A stretch of DNA of 22,479 nucleotides from Litoreibacter janthinus. GTDB taxonomy: Bacteria; Pseudomonadota; Alphaproteobacteria; Rhodobacterales; Rhodobacteraceae. Position 1 is the stretch's first letter. Each line of letters begins with the position of its first letter. Below, one piece after another: positions 9,429-18,391 of the stretch. A program made the translations under genes and the position numbers. Below the pieces are notes generated by a model. It did not search any database. It was not told where the DNA came from and worked only from the letters and a program-made list of their open reading frames with translations. Location: positions 1 through 22,479 of the forward strand of contig NZ_FOYO01000004.1 of the NCBI RefSeq assembly GCF_900111945.1. Reading direction: 5' to 3'.

Positions 9429-12400
9429 CTACTCCTCCTCCGCATCCAGGAGTTCCATGTTGAGGCCGAGGCCCCGCACTTCTTTTACGAGAACGTTGAA
9501 CGATTCCGGGATACCGGCCTCGAAGTTGTCCTCGCCCTTGACGATCGACTCGTAGACTTTCGTCCGGCCAGCCACGTCGTCTGATTTCACCGTCAGCATT
9601 TCCTGCAAGGTGTAAGCGGCGCCGTAAGCTTCCAGAGCCCAGACTTCCATCTCCCCGAAACGCTGACCACCGAACTGGGCTTTACCACCCAGCGGCTGTT
9701 GCGTGACGAGCGAGTATGGCCCGGTAGAACGTGCGTGGATTTTGTCGTCCACAAGGTGGTGCAGTTTCAGCAGGTACTTCACGCCAACGGTAACCTTACG
9801 GGAGAATTGCTCCCCCGTGCGGCCGTCGAACAGGACCGATTGGCCCGACGTGTCGAAGCCCGCTTTGGTCAGCGCCTCATTGATGTCACTTTCTTTGGCA
9901 CCGTCGAAAACTGGCGTGGCGATCGGGACACCGCGGCGCACGGCCTCGGCGGATTCGATCATGTCAGTTTCAATCATGCCGCCGAAAGCGTCATTATAGG
10001 TCTCTGCGCCATAAGCGTGCTCCAGAGCTTCACGCACAGGCTGGCTGTCGCCAGAGCGCTTGAATTCTTCCAAAGCGTCGTCGATTTTCAGACCCAGACC
10101 GCGAGCGGCCCAACCCATGTGGGTTTCAAGAATCTGACCGACGTTCATACGCGAAGGCACGCCCAGCGGGTTCAGACAGAAATCAACGGGAGTACCGTCT
10201 GCGAGGAACGGCATGTCCTCCATTGGCACAACCTTGGAAATAACGCCTTTGTTGCCGTGACGACCGGCCATCTTGTCGCCCGGTTGCAGCTTACGCTTCA
10301 CCGCGACGAACACTTTGACCATTTTCATCACACCCGGTGGCAAGTCGTCACCGCGGCGAACCTTCTCGACCTTGTCCTCGAAACGTGCCTGAAGCGCGTT
10401 CTTTTGTGCTTCGTACTGGCTGTTCAGTGCTTCAACCGCTGCCGCTTCTGTCTCTTCTTCAAGAGCCAGCTGCCACCATTGACCACGAGACAGCGTCTCC
10501 AGCAGCTCGGGGGTAATCTCCGAATTTGGCTTAACGCCCTTCGGCCCCTTCACGGCCTTCTTGCCAAGGATCATCCCTTGCAAACGCGCGTAGATGTTGC
10601 GGTCCAGAATGCCCATCTCGTCATCACGGTCACGGGCAAGGCGCTCGATTTCCTCACGTTCGATTTGCAGCGAACGCTCGTCCTTTTCAACGCCATGACG
10701 GTTAAAGAGGCGAACCTCCACAACTGTCCCGAAATCGCCCGGCTTCACGCGCAACGAGGTGTCACGCACGTCGGAGGCTTTCTCGCCGAAGATGGCGCGC
10801 AGAAGCTTTTCTTCCGGCGTCATTGGGCTTTCACCCTTAGGCGTGATCTTACCAACCAGAATGTCGCCCGGCTCCACGTCGGCGCCGATGTAAACGATGC
10901 CGGCCTCGTCGAGGTTGCGCAGCGCTTCTTCACCGACGTTAGGGATGTCGCGAGTAATTTCTTCTGGGCCAAGCTTCGTGTCACGCGCGGCGACTTCAAA
11001 TTCCTCAATATGGATCGAGGTGAAGACGTCGTCACGCGCAATGCGCTCGGAGATCAGGATGGAGTCTTCGTAGTTGTAGCCGTTCCAAGGCATAAACGCG
11101 ACGAGCACGTTCTTACCAAGAGCCAGCTCGCCCATGTCTGTCGACGGGCCGTCAGCGATAACTTCACCAGCGGAAACCACATTGCCAACTTTCACCAGCG
11201 GACGCTGGTTGATGCAGGTGTTCTGGTTGGAGCGCTGGAACTTACGCAGACGGTAGATGTCCACGCCCGGATCGCCGGGCTCCAGATCATCGGTGACCCG
11301 TACAACGATACGTGTTGCGTCCACTTGGTCGATGATGCCGCCACGATGGGCCTGAATGGCCGCACCAGAGTCGGTTGCAACAACGCCTTCGATACCGGTG
11401 CCCACGTACGGAGCATCAGCTTGAAGCAGTGGAACAGCCTGACGTTGCATGTTCGAGCCCATCAGAGCGCGGTTAGCGTCGTCGTTTTCAAGGAACGGGA
11501 TCAACGATGCAGCGACCGAGACCAACTGCTTTGGCGACACGTCGATCAGGTCCACATTAGCGTTGCTTTGCAGCATGTATTCGCCGGACTGACGTGTCGA
11601 AACCAGATCGTTCACGAACCTCATGTTTGCGTCGAGGTTGGCGTTCGCCTGAGCCACAGTGTGGCGCATTTCCTCAGTGGCGGACATGTATTGCACATCA
11701 TCCGTCACGACACCGTCCACTACCTTACGGTATGGAGTTTCGATGAAGCCGTATTTGTTCACGCGGGCGAACGTTGCAAGTGAGTTGATTAGACCAATGT
11801 TTGGCCCTTCCGGCGTTTCAATCGGACACATACGACCGTAGTGCGTTGGGTGCACGTCGCGCACCTCAAAGCCGGCACGCTCACGTGTCAGACCACCTGG
11901 CCCAAGCGCAGACAGACGACGCTTGTGCGTGACTTCCGACAGCGGGTTGGTTTGGTCCATGAACTGCGACAGCTGCGAGGAGCCGAAGAATTCACGCACC
12001 GCAGCAGCCGCTGGCTTGGCGTTGATCAGGTCTTGCGGCATGACCGTGTCGATTTCGACAGAGGACATCCGCTCTTTGATCGCGCGCTCCATGCGGAGCA
12101 GGCCAACGCGATACTGGTTTTCCATCAGCTCGCCAACGGAACGCACGCGACGGTTTCCAAGGTGGTCAATATCATCGATATCGCCACGGCCATCACGCAG
12201 GTCGACCAGTGCTTTGATGCACGCAATGATGTCTTCGCGGCGCAGTGTACGCACGGTGTCTTCTGCGTCTAAATTAAGACGCATGTTCATCTTCACTCGG
12301 CCCACAGCGGACAGGTCATAGCGTTCGCTATCGAAGAACAGGGTTTCGAACAGCGCGGAAGCGGATTCAACGGTGGGTGGCTCACCAGGGCGCATAACGC

Positions 12401-13562
12401 GGTAGATGTCCATCAGCGCAGTGTCGCGGCTGAAGTTCTTGTCCACAGCAACGGTGTTGCGGATGTATGGACCGACGTTGATGTTGTCGATGTCGAGCAC
12501 AGGAATGCTGGTTACGCCGTTGTCGAGCAGCGTCTTGAGTGTGCCGCCAGAAACTTCGTCGTTCTTGTCCAGTTCCCATGTCAGCTCATCACCAGCTTCG
12601 ATCCAGATTTCACCGGTTTCTTCGTTGATGATGTCTTTCGCAACGAAGCGACCCATGATGGCTTCGAATGGCAGAAGCACATTCTCAACATTGCCTTCTT
12701 CGATCAGCTTTTTGACAGCGCGCGGGGTGACCTTCTTGCCAGCTTCGGCGATGACTTCACCGGTTTTGGCGTCGACGATGTCCCTCGTAGGCTTGGTGCC
12801 CTTGATGCGCTCTGGGAAGAACTTGGTGGACCAGCCACCCTTCTTCACCTGCTTGAATTCAACTGTGTCGTAATAGGCATCCATGATGCCTTCCTGATCT
12901 AGCCCCAGTGCATAGAGCAGGGTCGTCACTGGCAGTTTGCGGCGGCGGTCGATGCGCGCAAAAACAACGTCTTTGGCGTCAAATTCGAAGTCCAGCCACG
13001 AGCCGCGATATGGGATGATGCGGCAAGCAAACAGCAGTTTGCCCGAGGAGTGCGTTTTGCCTTTGTCGTGGTCAAAGAACACGCCGGGAGAGCGGTGCAT
13101 CTGGGAAACGATAACACGCTCGGTGCCGTTCACAACGAACGTCCCGTTGGGAGTCATCAGAGGCATATCGCCCATGAAGACGTCTTGTTCTTTGATGTCC
13201 TTGACCGATTTCGCGCCTGTATCTTCGTCGATATCAAACACGATCAGACGGAGGGTGACCTTCAGCGGAGCGCTGTAGGTCATGTCACGTTGCTGACATT
13301 CCTCAACGTCGTATTTCGGCTTTTCGAGCTCGTATTTCACGAACTCCAGAATTGCCGTTTCGTTGAAGTCTTTAATCGGGAAAACCGACTGGAAGACGCC
13401 CTTGATGCCTTCGCCGTCCATCGGTGCCAGCTGGTCGCCGGACTTCAGGAAGAGATCGTAGGATGATTTCTGCACTTCAATAAGGTTCGGCATCGCCAGA
13501 ACCTCGTTAATTTTGCCGAAATATTTACGGATGCGTTTTTGACCAACGTATGTTTGAGCCAT
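9429..13562 (-). CDS. rpoB: DNA-directed RNA polymerase subunit beta
   Basis: This protein of about 1377 aa is the beta subunit of RNA polymerase. The rifampicin-binding cluster ([11 protein letters not shown] from residue 527, then [13 protein letters not shown]) is present. The residues equivalent to E. coli D516, H526 and S531 (here about D536, H546 and S551) are unchanged, so no classical rifampicin-resistance mutation is seen. [20 protein letters not shown] and the C-terminal [24 protein letters not shown] are canonical. The ATG at 13562 ([17 protein letters not shown]) is preferred over an in-frame TTG three codons upstream. The nearest Shine-Dalgarno, GAAAGG, is 11 nt from the ATG but only 2 nt from the TTG. 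Confidence 0.99.
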   Translation of the reverse strand: MAQTYVGQKRIRKYFGKINEVLAMPNLIEVQKSSYDLFLKSGDQLAPMDGEGIKGVFQSVFPIKDFNETAILEFVKYELEKPKYDVEECQQRDMTYSAPLKVTLRLIVFDIDEDTGAKSVKDIKEQDVFMGDMPLMTPNGTFVVNGTERVIVSQMHRSPGVFFDHDKGKTHSSGKLLFACRIIPYRGSWLDFEFDAKDVVFARIDRRRKLPVTTLLYALGLDQEGIMDAYYDTVEFKQVKKGGWSTKFFPERIKGTKPTRDIVDAKTGEVIAEAGKKVTPRAVKKLIEEGNVENVLLPFEAIMGRFVAKDIINEETGEIWIEAGDELTWELDKNDEVSGGTLKTLLDNGVTSIPVLDIDNINVGPYIRNTVAVDKNFSRDTALMDIYRVMRPGEPPTVESASALFETLFFDSERYDLSAVGRVKMNMRLNLDAEDTVRTLRREDIIACIKALVDLRDGRGDIDDIDHLGNRRVRSVGELMENQYRVGLLRMERAIKERMSSVEIDTVMPQDLINAKPAAAAVREFFGSSQLSQFMDQTNPLSEVTHKRRLSALGPGGLTRERAGFEVRDVHPTHYGRMCPIETPEGPNIGLINSLATFARVNKYGFIETPYRKVVDGVVTDDVQYMSATEEMRHTVAQANANLDANMRFVNDLVSTRQSGEYMLQSNANVDLIDVSPKQLVSVAASLIPFLENDDANRALMGSNMQRQAVPLLQADAPYVGTGIEGVVATDSGAAIQAHRGGIIDQVDATRIVVRVTDDLEPGDPGVDIYRLRKFQRSNQNTCINQRPLVKVGNVVSAGEVIADGPSTDMGELALGKNVLVAFMPWNGYNYEDSILISERIARDDVFTSIHIEEFEVAARDTKLGPEEITRDIPNVGEEALRNLDEAGIVYIGADVEPGDILVGKITPKGESPMTPEEKLLRAIFGEKASDVRDTSLRVKPGDFGTVVEVRLFNRHGVEKDERSLQIEREEIERLARDRDDEMGILDRNIYARLQGMILGKKAVKGPKGVKPNSEITPELLETLSRGQWWQLALEEETEAAAVEALNSQYEAQKNALQARFEDKVEKVRRGDDLPPGVMKMVKVFVAVKRKLQPGDKMAGRHGNKGVISKVVPMEDMPFLADGTPVDFCLNPLGVPSRMNVGQILETHMGWAARGLGLKIDDALEEFKRSGDSQPVREALEHAYGAETYNDAFGGMIETDMIESAEAVRRGVPIATPVFDGAKESDINEALTKAGFDTSGQSVLFDGRTGEQFSRKVTVGVKYLLKLHHLVDDKIHARSTGPYSLVTQQPLGGKAQFGGQRFGEMEVWALEAYGAAYTLQEMLTVKSDDVAGRTKVYESIVKGEDNFEAGIPESFNVLVKEVRGLGLNMELLDAEEE

Positions 13563-13801
13563 GCTCGTCAAAGCCTTTCAATTTCCTCGGATATGTCACC
13601 CCGGGGCCGGGTGGCATGCCACTTGGATCAAGGAGGTAAGGTTCCATACTTGCGCGCCTTCCCACGGGCGCGCTCCCGAACCTGTACCGCTCCTTAGAAA
13701 AAGCTCTAAAACAAGAGCCCTGTCTGAGACGCGGAAAGCTGGACCCGGAATTAACCCGGATCCAGCTGTTCTTATGGCTACGCAGCTTAGCTGCGCTGCA
13801 A
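13563..13801 (-). promoter_or_regulatory. Highly structured rplL-rpoB intergenic region (candidate attenuator)
   Basis: The 239 bp between rplL and rpoB hold four inverted repeats in series on the minus strand. They are CGCAGC/GCTGCG (13781-13786 with 13790-13795, right after the rplL stop); a 12-bp stem with one G-U pair (13737-13748 with 13756-13767); TTAGA/TCTAA (13694-13698 with 13705-13709); and GCGCGCC/GGCGCGC (13652-13658 with 13667-13673). None has a strong U-run. In E. coli the same gap holds a partial attenuator and an RNase III site that set RNA polymerase levels below L12 levels, and a similar role is likely here. No clear promoter is seen in it. Confidence 0.55.
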
Positions 13802-14179
13802 TTACTTGAGCTCGACTTCGGCGCCAGCTGCTTCCAGCTTGCCTTTGATCTCTTCTGCTTCGGCCTTGTCGACGCCTTCTTTGACAGCTTTGCCGCCAGC
13901 TTCGACCAGGTCTTTTGCTTCTTTGAGGCCCAGGCCGGTGATGCCGCGGACTTCTTTGATGACGTTGATTTTCTGTGCGCCAGCGGCGACCAGGATCACG
14001 TCAAACTCAGTTTTCTCTTCTGCTGCTGCGCCAGCACCGTCTGCTGGGCCAGCCATCATTACTGCGCCACCGGCTGCAGGCTCGATGCCATACTCGTCTT
14101 TGAGGATGGTTTTCAGTTCTTGTGCTTCGAGAAGGGTCAGACCAACAATCTCTTCAGCCAGTTTTTTCAGATCAGCCAT
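13802..14179 (-). CDS. rplL: Large ribosomal subunit protein bL12 (L7/L12)
   Basis: This 125-aa protein is the L7/L12 stalk protein, several dimers of which bind L10 and recruit the translation GTPases. It has the N-terminal dimerisation domain ([22 protein letters not shown]), an Ala/Gly-rich hinge at about 35-57, and the C-terminal factor-binding domain with [24 protein letters not shown]. It is full length and lies 72 bp downstream of rplJ. A separate, structured gap before rpoB allows it to be made in excess of RNA polymerase. Confidence 0.99.
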   Translation of the reverse strand: MADLKKLAEEIVGLTLLEAQELKTILKDEYGIEPAAGGAVMMAGPADGAGAAAEEKTEFDVILVAAGAQKINVIKEVRGITGLGLKEAKDLVEAGGKAVKEGVDKAEAEEIKGKLEAAGAEVELK

Positions 14180-14251
14180 TATACTGTTTCCGTTCTATTA
14201 AGTTGTGTTCCAACGTGTAGGTTTCAACCCCACGAAGGTATCTCCCGAGGA

Positions 14252-14767
14252 TCAAGCGGCTGCTTTTTCCTCGATGGTGCTGAGAATGCTTGCCAAGTTC
14301 GAGGCAGGTGCGCCAATCGCGCCGGCGATGTTCGAAGCAGGGGCGCCGATACAACCCACGATGGAAGCAATAAGCTCCTCGCGGCTTGGCATGGCGGCCA
14401 CGGCTTTAACACCAGCGACATCCAACGCGCTATCGCCCATGGCCCCACCAAGAATAACGAGCTTTTCGTTATCTTTGGCATAGTCGTTCACCACTTTCGC
14501 GGCGGCAACTGGGTCCTCAGAATAGGCGAGAACGGTCATCCCTGTCAGGTATGTTGCAATGCTTTCGCATGGCTTACCTTCGAGGGCGATTTTGGCGAGC
14601 CTGTTCTTGGCGACGCGTACAGACCCACCAGCTTCGCGCATACGCGCACGCAGGTCTTGCATCTCAGCAACCGTGATACCCTCGTAGTGGCTAACCACTA
14701 CGACGCCAGAGCTTTCAAAGATTTGGCCGAGTTCGTCGACCAGCTTCTCTTTTTGTGCTCTATCCAC
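14252..14767 (-). CDS. rplJ: Large ribosomal subunit protein uL10
   Basis: This 171-aa protein is L10, the base of the ribosomal stalk, which holds the L7/L12 dimers through its C-terminal helix. The N-terminal rRNA-binding domain shows [19 protein letters not shown] and [13 protein letters not shown]. The C-terminal helix ends [17 protein letters not shown]. The start is a GTG at 14767 (MDRAQKEK), supported by GGAG at 14775-14778, seven bases upstream. A GTG start together with the structured leader fits translational autoregulation by the L10-L12 complex. The segment GAPASN occurs twice near the C-terminus ([18 protein letters not shown]), which is usual for alphaproteobacterial L10. Confidence 0.98.
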   Translation of the reverse strand: MDRAQKEKLVDELGQIFESSGVVVVSHYEGITVAEMQDLRARMREAGGSVRVAKNRLAKIALEGKPCESIATYLTGMTVLAYSEDPVAAAKVVNDYAKDNEKLVILGGAMGDSALDVAGVKAVAAMPSREELIASIVGCIGAPASNIAGAIGAPASNLASILSTIEEKAAA

Positions 14768-14910
14768 AGTTTCACTCCAATTGTGGAAGGTTACCCTTCC
14801 GGCTCAGTCTACCGGATTACTCCGGCGGTTGGGTCCATCGTACACGGGACGCCCGAACCGCCCAGAGCTTGTCGCCCTCGGTCAATCTGGTCTGATCCCG
14901 TCTCAGGCAG
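14768..14910 (-). promoter_or_regulatory. Probable ribosomal protein L10 leader (autoregulatory mRNA site)
   Basis: The minus-strand RNA before rplJ can form a long-range stem ACGGGA/TCCCGT (roughly 14899-14904 with 14846-14851) enclosing a branched region. It is followed by a CCGGAGTAATCCGG hairpin and the segment TAGACTGAGCCGGAAGGG close to the ribosome-binding site. The position (directly before rplJ) and the general layout match the L10 leader family, in which the L10-L12 complex binds the mRNA and represses rplJ-rplL translation. This was judged by eye; a covariance-model search would decide it. Confidence 0.5.
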
Positions 14911-14957
14911 GAATTAAAGGGGTTTAAGGCCCCAACCCGCCATCTCGGACGAAACGC

Positions 14958-14986
14958 AAAAGAGCGCGTGACGAATCGCGCGCTCT
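14958..14986 (-). terminator. Hairpin with short U-tract after the Hint-protein gene
   Basis: The arms AGAGCGCG (14961-14968) and CGCGCTCT (14979-14986) form a perfect 8-bp stem around a 10-nt loop. On the minus strand it is followed by TTTGCGTTTCG. It lies about 90 bp after the stop of the Hint-domain gene and before the L10 leader, so it most simply ends the Hint transcript. A promoter-like element upstream of it (14999-15027) leaves open that it is an attenuator within the rplJ leader. Confidence 0.55.
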
Positions 14987-14998
14987 AGAGCATGTGGT

Positions 14999-15027
14999 CA
15001 AGTAGTCCCGTCAGGCGGGAATGCCAA
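14999..15027 (-). promoter_or_regulatory. Candidate promoter upstream of rplJ
   Basis: TTGGCA (15022-15027), a 17-bp spacer and TACTTG (14999-15004) on the minus strand resemble a sigma70 promoter in the gap between the Hint gene and rplJ. If active, its transcript would start at about 14992 and meet the 8-bp hairpin at 14961-14986 almost at once. The match is moderate, and another promoter closer to rplJ cannot be excluded. Confidence 0.3.
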
Positions 15028-15073
15028 CCCCATTGTTCATCTTTTCGTAGGAAAACGCGATTTTTCTTCCGCG

Positions 15074-16162
15074 TCAGGCCTGCAAGAGCGGCTGGGTGTT
15101 TTTCGCATGACGGGAGACTAGCTCGCGCATCTGCTGCCCTTTGGGGATAATCCGGGCTGGATTGCTCGCCGAATACAGCAATTCCGGGAACAACGACTGG
15201 ATTTCTTCTAGTGCCTCCGAGCCAATCGCCTGTCGCGCCATAGGACCCGTCAACAAGGACTCTGACGGGGCACCTTCGGCAAAAACGATCTCATGGCGGC
15301 CCATCAGGATGTGATAATAGGTCACCGTGATCATATCTTCGGCATACGCGATGCCCGGCAAGCCCAAGAGCTTTTTTGCCGGGATCAGGACTTCCTGAGC
15401 ACCCGCAACGCGCTTGGCGATGTTCGAACTGACCAACATGCGGTGCTGCGGGGACACGATCAAGTCACGCACCGGAAGCCCGAGACCCAAGGCTCCCTTC
15501 TCGATCCTGATGGGAGTGTTCTTTCCCAATGCCGCGCGATGAGCCGTGCCGATCCATCGGATGCGCTGGAACCCGTGGTCGCGCGTGACCAAAAGATCGC
15601 CTTTTGAAAGGTCTTCGATTGCGATCTGCCCCGTCGGGGTCGCCAATTGTGCGCCCTTAGTGAAGCAAGTAACGAAGTTGAATGTCTCACGGGTGCCCGT
15701 CAGACCGGAGTATGAATTACCGACAAGGCTGTCGAGGCTAACGGAGCGGATCGCCTGCGCCTCGAGCGCTGCCTGGTCCGCGTTGGCAGAGAACTCCGGC
15801 GCCAGATAGGTGTTACCAGCCGTGTCCTGAAAAATTACAGCGGAGATGGTGGCCGTCGTCCCGTCGATATAGGTGATGGTGGCGTTGTAGATTGAAGTCC
15901 CGTCAAAGGTCTGCGCGGCCCCGCCGTTAATCGAGAAAGTCTCGTTCGCGGCGGAATTGTTCATGTCGTAGGCAGTCGTATTGCCGCCCCCAAACCCGCT
16001 ACCGCTTGGCGAGAAGCTTTGAATGCTGTTGACCAACGCATTGCCTGCACTGCCAAAGGTCTGCCCCACCAAAGCCGACGCGTTTTCGGCTACAGTGTTG
16101 CCCTCGGTAGGGTCAATGCTCGCCAGATTTCCTAGCGATATTACGTTAAACGTCGTTGGCAT
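15074..16162 (-). CDS. Hint-domain (intein/hedgehog-like) protein with a novel N-terminal domain
   Basis: This 362-aa protein has two parts. Residues 1-160 are rich in Ser, Thr, Asn, Gly and Ala and contain no cysteine. They include a predicted beta-rich block, YNATITYIDGTTATISAVIF followed by QDTAGNTYLAPE. From C166 a bacterial Hint_2-type domain follows: CFTKGAQLATPTGQIAIEDL, GDLLVTRDHGFQRIRWIG, VRDLIVSPQHRML (H240) and YYHILMGRHEIVFAEGAPSESL (H284). Hint domains catalyse an N-S acyl shift at the first cysteine and can cleave the upstream chain. No C-terminal splice Asn or C-extein is seen, so self-cleavage between T165 and C166 is more plausible than splicing. There is no signal peptide. 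It lies alone between the rplA terminator and the rplJ leader. The substrate and role are unknown. Confidence 0.85.
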   Translation of the reverse strand: MPTTFNVISLGNLASIDPTEGNTVAENASALVGQTFGSAGNALVNSIQSFSPSGSGFGGGNTTAYDMNNSAANETFSINGGAAQTFDGTSIYNATITYIDGTTATISAVIFQDTAGNTYLAPEFSANADQAALEAQAIRSVSLDSLVGNSYSGLTGTRETFNFVTCFTKGAQLATPTGQIAIEDLSKGDLLVTRDHGFQRIRWIGTAHRAALGKNTPIRIEKGALGLGLPVRDLIVSPQHRMLVSSNIAKRVAGAQEVLIPAKKLLGLPGIAYAEDMITVTYYHILMGRHEIVFAEGAPSESLLTGPMARQAIGSEALEEIQSLFPELLYSASNPARIIPKGQQMRELVSRHAKNTQPLLQA

Positions 16163-16187
16163 ATGGCATGCGCCAATTCTTGGCGCC
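16163..16187 (-). promoter_or_regulatory. Hairpin in the translation-initiation region of the Hint gene
   Basis: GCGCCAA (16170-16176) and TTGGCGC (16180-16186) form a perfect 7-bp stem with a 3-nt loop, only 7 nt upstream of the start codon. The nearest purine-rich ribosome-binding sequence (A-run then GGG) lies on the far side of the hairpin. On the plus strand the same hairpin is followed by CC and seven T, so it also has the shape of a plus-strand intrinsic terminator. Confidence 0.5.
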
Positions 16188-16247
16188 CTTTTTTTAACTA
16201 CTCGACACGCAACAATTTGAGGCTCGATTTTCCGAGTCTCGACAACT

Positions 16248-16275
16248 TAAGTAAAATTGAAACGTGTCATGACAA
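16248..16275 (-). promoter_or_regulatory. Candidate promoter of the Hint-protein gene
   Basis: On the minus strand, TTGTCA (16270-16275), a 16-bp spacer and TACTTA (16248-16253) lie in the AT-richer gap between the rplA terminator and the Hint start. The surrounding 16190-16370 stretch holds no coding frame with a ribosome-binding site. This is a moderate match to the sigma70 consensus. Confidence 0.35.
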
Positions 16276-16370
16276 TGGTAGCATCGGACCGAAAGCCTAA
16301 CAATGTCAGGGCATGATTCTGGCCACCCGACATCCAAGATGTGAGAAACAACTTAGCCATCTGATTTTAA

Positions 16371-16401
16371 AACAAAAAAACGGGCCCGAAAGGGGCCCGT
16401 T
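16371..16401 (-). terminator. Rho-independent terminator of the rplK-rplA unit
   Basis: The arms AACGGGCCC (16379-16387) and GGGCCCGTT (16393-16401) form a perfect 9-bp stem around GAAAG. On the minus strand the stem is followed by a run of U (TTTTTTTGTTTT, overlapping the A-run at 16369-16380). It lies 33 bp after the rplA stop. It is a strong terminator, so rplJ must have its own promoter. Confidence 0.93.
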
Positions 16402-16434
16402 TCACTCGCCACATTGTGGCGTCACTTTGGGTGA

Positions 16435-17133
16435 TTAATTCCCCGTAGCGCTATCTACGGAAATTGTGATGCCTGGACCCATTGTGGAGCTCAGTGCGAT
16501 CTTCTGCATGTAGCTGCCTTTTGCGCCCGCTGGTTTGGCTTTTGCAACGGCATCGATGAACGCGCGAACGTTTTCGATCAGCTTGTCTTCGCCGAAGGAG
16601 GCCTTGCCGATACCTGCGTGTACAACACCGGCTTTTTCCACCTTGAACTGAACTTCGCCGCCTTTGGCTGCTTCCACGGCTGCTTTCACATCCATGGTCA
16701 CGGTGCCGACCTTAGGGTTCGGCATCAGGTTGCGAGGGCCAAGCACTTTACCCAAACGACCAACGATTGGCATCATGTCAGGTGTAGCGATGCAGCGATC
16801 AAACTCGATCTTGCCGGATTGCACGATTTCCATCAGGTCCTCTGCGCCCACGATATCTGCGCCAGCCGCTTTGGCTTCTTCAGCTTTCGCGTCACGAGCG
16901 AACACAGCAACTCGCATGGTTTTGCCGGTGCCGTTCGGCAGAGCAACGACACCACGAACCATTTGGTCTGCGTGACGTGGGTCAACGCCCAGGTTCATTG
17001 CAATCTCGACAGTCTCGTCGAATTTGGCTTTGGCGTTGTTCTTTACCAGAGCAACAGCTTCTTCCACCGTTACGTCGCGCTTGCCAGCGAATTGCTCACG
17101 AGCGGCGGTAGTGCGTTTTCCGTATTTAGCCAT
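16435..17133 (-). CDS. rplA: Large ribosomal subunit protein uL1
   Basis: This 232-aa protein is L1, the mobile stalk protein beside the E site; in many bacteria it also represses its own operon. It shows the L1 signatures [40 protein letters not shown] and the C-terminal [14 protein letters not shown]. The ATG at 17133 overlaps the rplK stop by one base (TAATG), so translation of the two is probably coupled. It is full length and ends before a strong terminator. Confidence 0.99.
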   Translation of the reverse strand: MAKYGKRTTAAREQFAGKRDVTVEEAVALVKNNAKAKFDETVEIAMNLGVDPRHADQMVRGVVALPNGTGKTMRVAVFARDAKAEEAKAAGADIVGAEDLMEIVQSGKIEFDRCIATPDMMPIVGRLGKVLGPRNLMPNPKVGTVTMDVKAAVEAAKGGEVQFKVEKAGVVHAGIGKASFGEDKLIENVRAFIDAVAKAKPAGAKGSYMQKIALSSTMGPGITISVDSATGN

Positions 17134-17558
17134 TACTTCACCTCGATGCCCATAGAACGGGCGGAGCCCAGAATGATCAACATTGCGGCTTCAATATCGT
17201 TCGCGTTGAGATCTTTCATTTTCGCTTCGGCGATTTCTTTCACCTGAGCTGCGGTCACGTGGCCAACCACTTCGCGCGAAGGGGTTTTGGCGCCGGACTT
17301 CAGCTTGGCAGCCTTTTTCAGGTAGTAGGACGCTGGTGGCGTCTTGATGTCCATCGAGAAGGACTTGTCCTGATAATAGGTGATCACGGTTGGGCAAGGC
17401 GCACCTGGCTCCATATCCTGCGTCTTGGCGTTAAACGCCTTACAGAATTCCATGATGTTAATGCCGCGCTGACCCAATGCTGGGCCTACGGGTGGGGATG
17501 GGTTGGCTTGACCTGCAGGAACCTGCAGCTTCATCGTGCCAGCGATCTTCTTGGCCAT
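17133..17558 (-). CDS. rplK: Large ribosomal subunit protein uL11
   Basis: This 141-aa protein is L11 of the GTPase-associated centre, needed for factor binding and, with RelA, for the stringent response. The N-terminus carries the invariant proline-rich [20 protein letters not shown], followed by [14 protein letters not shown]. The C-terminal rRNA-binding domain contains [14 protein letters not shown] strong Shine-Dalgarno (GGAGAAGG) precedes the ATG. It is followed by rplA with a one-base stop/start overlap. Confidence 0.99.
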   Translation of the reverse strand: MAKKIAGTMKLQVPAGQANPSPPVGPALGQRGINIMEFCKAFNAKTQDMEPGAPCPTVITYYQDKSFSMDIKTPPASYYLKKAAKLKSGAKTPSREVVGHVTAAQVKEIAEAKMKDLNANDIEAAMLIILGSARSMGIEVK

Positions 17559-17611
17559 TGGCCTTCTCCTTTTTCAACACCCTCGGGTCGCGACCGTCGG
17601 GCTAGTGGTTG

Positions 17612-17652
17612 CCGTGGTCCGGGTCGCAGCACGCGTGCCGCTCGCCTCCCAC
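17612..17652 (-). promoter_or_regulatory. Possible L1-binding autoregulatory site in the rplK leader
   Basis: In the 104 bp between nusG and rplK the minus strand contains GTGGGAGG (17645-17652) and, after a GC-rich stem region, GGACCACGG (17612-17620), so GTGG can pair with CCAC. This resembles the L1-binding helix of 23S rRNA and its mRNA mimic before L11 genes. It was recognised by eye only; structure modelling is needed. Confidence 0.3.
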
Positions 17653-17662
17653 GCGATGCACA

Positions 17663-18196
17663 TCAGGATGTCTTGGTGACCTGTGTGAATTCCAATTCGA
17701 CCGGCGTAGCACGGCCAAAGATCGAGACAGTCACCTTCAGGCGCTGGTTCTCGTCGTCTACTTCCTCGACCATACCCGAGAAGCCCTCGAATGGACCGTC
17801 GGTGACATTCACGTTCTCGCCGATGTCGAACACGATGGTCGAACGTGGTGCCTCTGCGCCCTCTTCGACGCGTCCCAAGATCGCCTGAACCTCTGCGTCA
17901 CGCATTGGCATCGGTTTACCTTGTGGACCGAGGAATCCGGTGACGCGGTTGATCGAGTTAATCAGGTGGTAGCCGCGGTCGGACATCTCCATGCGCACAA
18001 GGACGTAGCCAGGCATGAAACGGCGTTCAGCGGTAACTTTCTTGTTGCGACGAATTTCAATAACTTCTTCGGTCGGAACCAAGACTTCATCGATTTCATC
18101 CTGCAGGCCATTTTCTTCAACAGCCGCGCGAATTTGTTCCGCGATCCGCTTCTCGAAGTTGGACAGCACAGATACCGAATACCACCGTTTTGCCAT
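17663..18196 (-). CDS. nusG: Transcription termination/antitermination factor NusG
   Basis: This 177-aa protein is NusG, which binds RNA polymerase beta' and links it to Rho or to the ribosomal protein S10. The N-terminal NGN domain (MAKRWYSVSVLSNFEKRIAEQI, FMPGYVLVRMEM) and the C-terminal KOW domain (VNVTDGPFEGFSGMVEEVDD, IFGRATPVELEF) are both complete. The start at 18196 is chosen because MAKRWYSV is the conserved N-terminus; the frame stays open 58 codons upstream without similarity. It lies 104 bp before rplK. The usual partner secE is not adjacent here, because a PLP-enzyme gene separates them. Confidence 0.98.
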   Translation of the reverse strand: MAKRWYSVSVLSNFEKRIAEQIRAAVEENGLQDEIDEVLVPTEEVIEIRRNKKVTAERRFMPGYVLVRMEMSDRGYHLINSINRVTGFLGPQGKPMPMRDAEVQAILGRVEEGAEAPRSTIVFDIGENVNVTDGPFEGFSGMVEEVDDENQRLKVTVSIFGRATPVELEFTQVTKTS

Positions 18197-18391
18197 CTTG
18201 CCTGCGCCTCTATCTGTTCCGGCTAAGCCGGTAAGTTCCAATACTTTCAGCGCAATACACCGAACTTGTCGGTGGCGTTCGCCGAAACGAAAACAGCGCG
18301 CATCTCGAATCGATACGCGCCATGTGTCCGTGTTGAGCGCTGCATTACGCCGCGAGCGCCCAAGATTCAAGGGGTTGCCCTTCGATTTAAC

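Noticed and set aside
5451..11783. Long plus-strand open frames opposite rpoC and rpoB (for example 5451-6734, 6954-8315, 9699-11783)
   Set aside because: All mirror highly biased codons of conserved genes, show no ribosome-binding site or recognisable domain, and have a composition typical of antisense frames.
9429..13562. Possible rifampicin-resistance allele of rpoB
   Set aside because: The residues at the positions equivalent to E. coli D516, H526 and S531 are wild type.
13563..13571. In-frame TTG start three codons upstream of the rpoB ATG
   Set aside because: The spacing to the nearest GAAAGG is only 2 nt, and the ATG gives the conserved [17 protein letters not shown] start.
13628..13637. 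ACCTCCTT in the rpoB leader (minus strand), identical to the anti-Shine-Dalgarno of 16S rRNA
   Set aside because: An 8-base match is expected by chance about once in a window this size, and the flanks only partly resemble the 16S 3' end.
18197..18370. 58-codon N-terminal extension of nusG
   Set aside because: The extension has no similarity to NusG; the conserved protein begins MAKRWYSV, and 177 aa is the family length.
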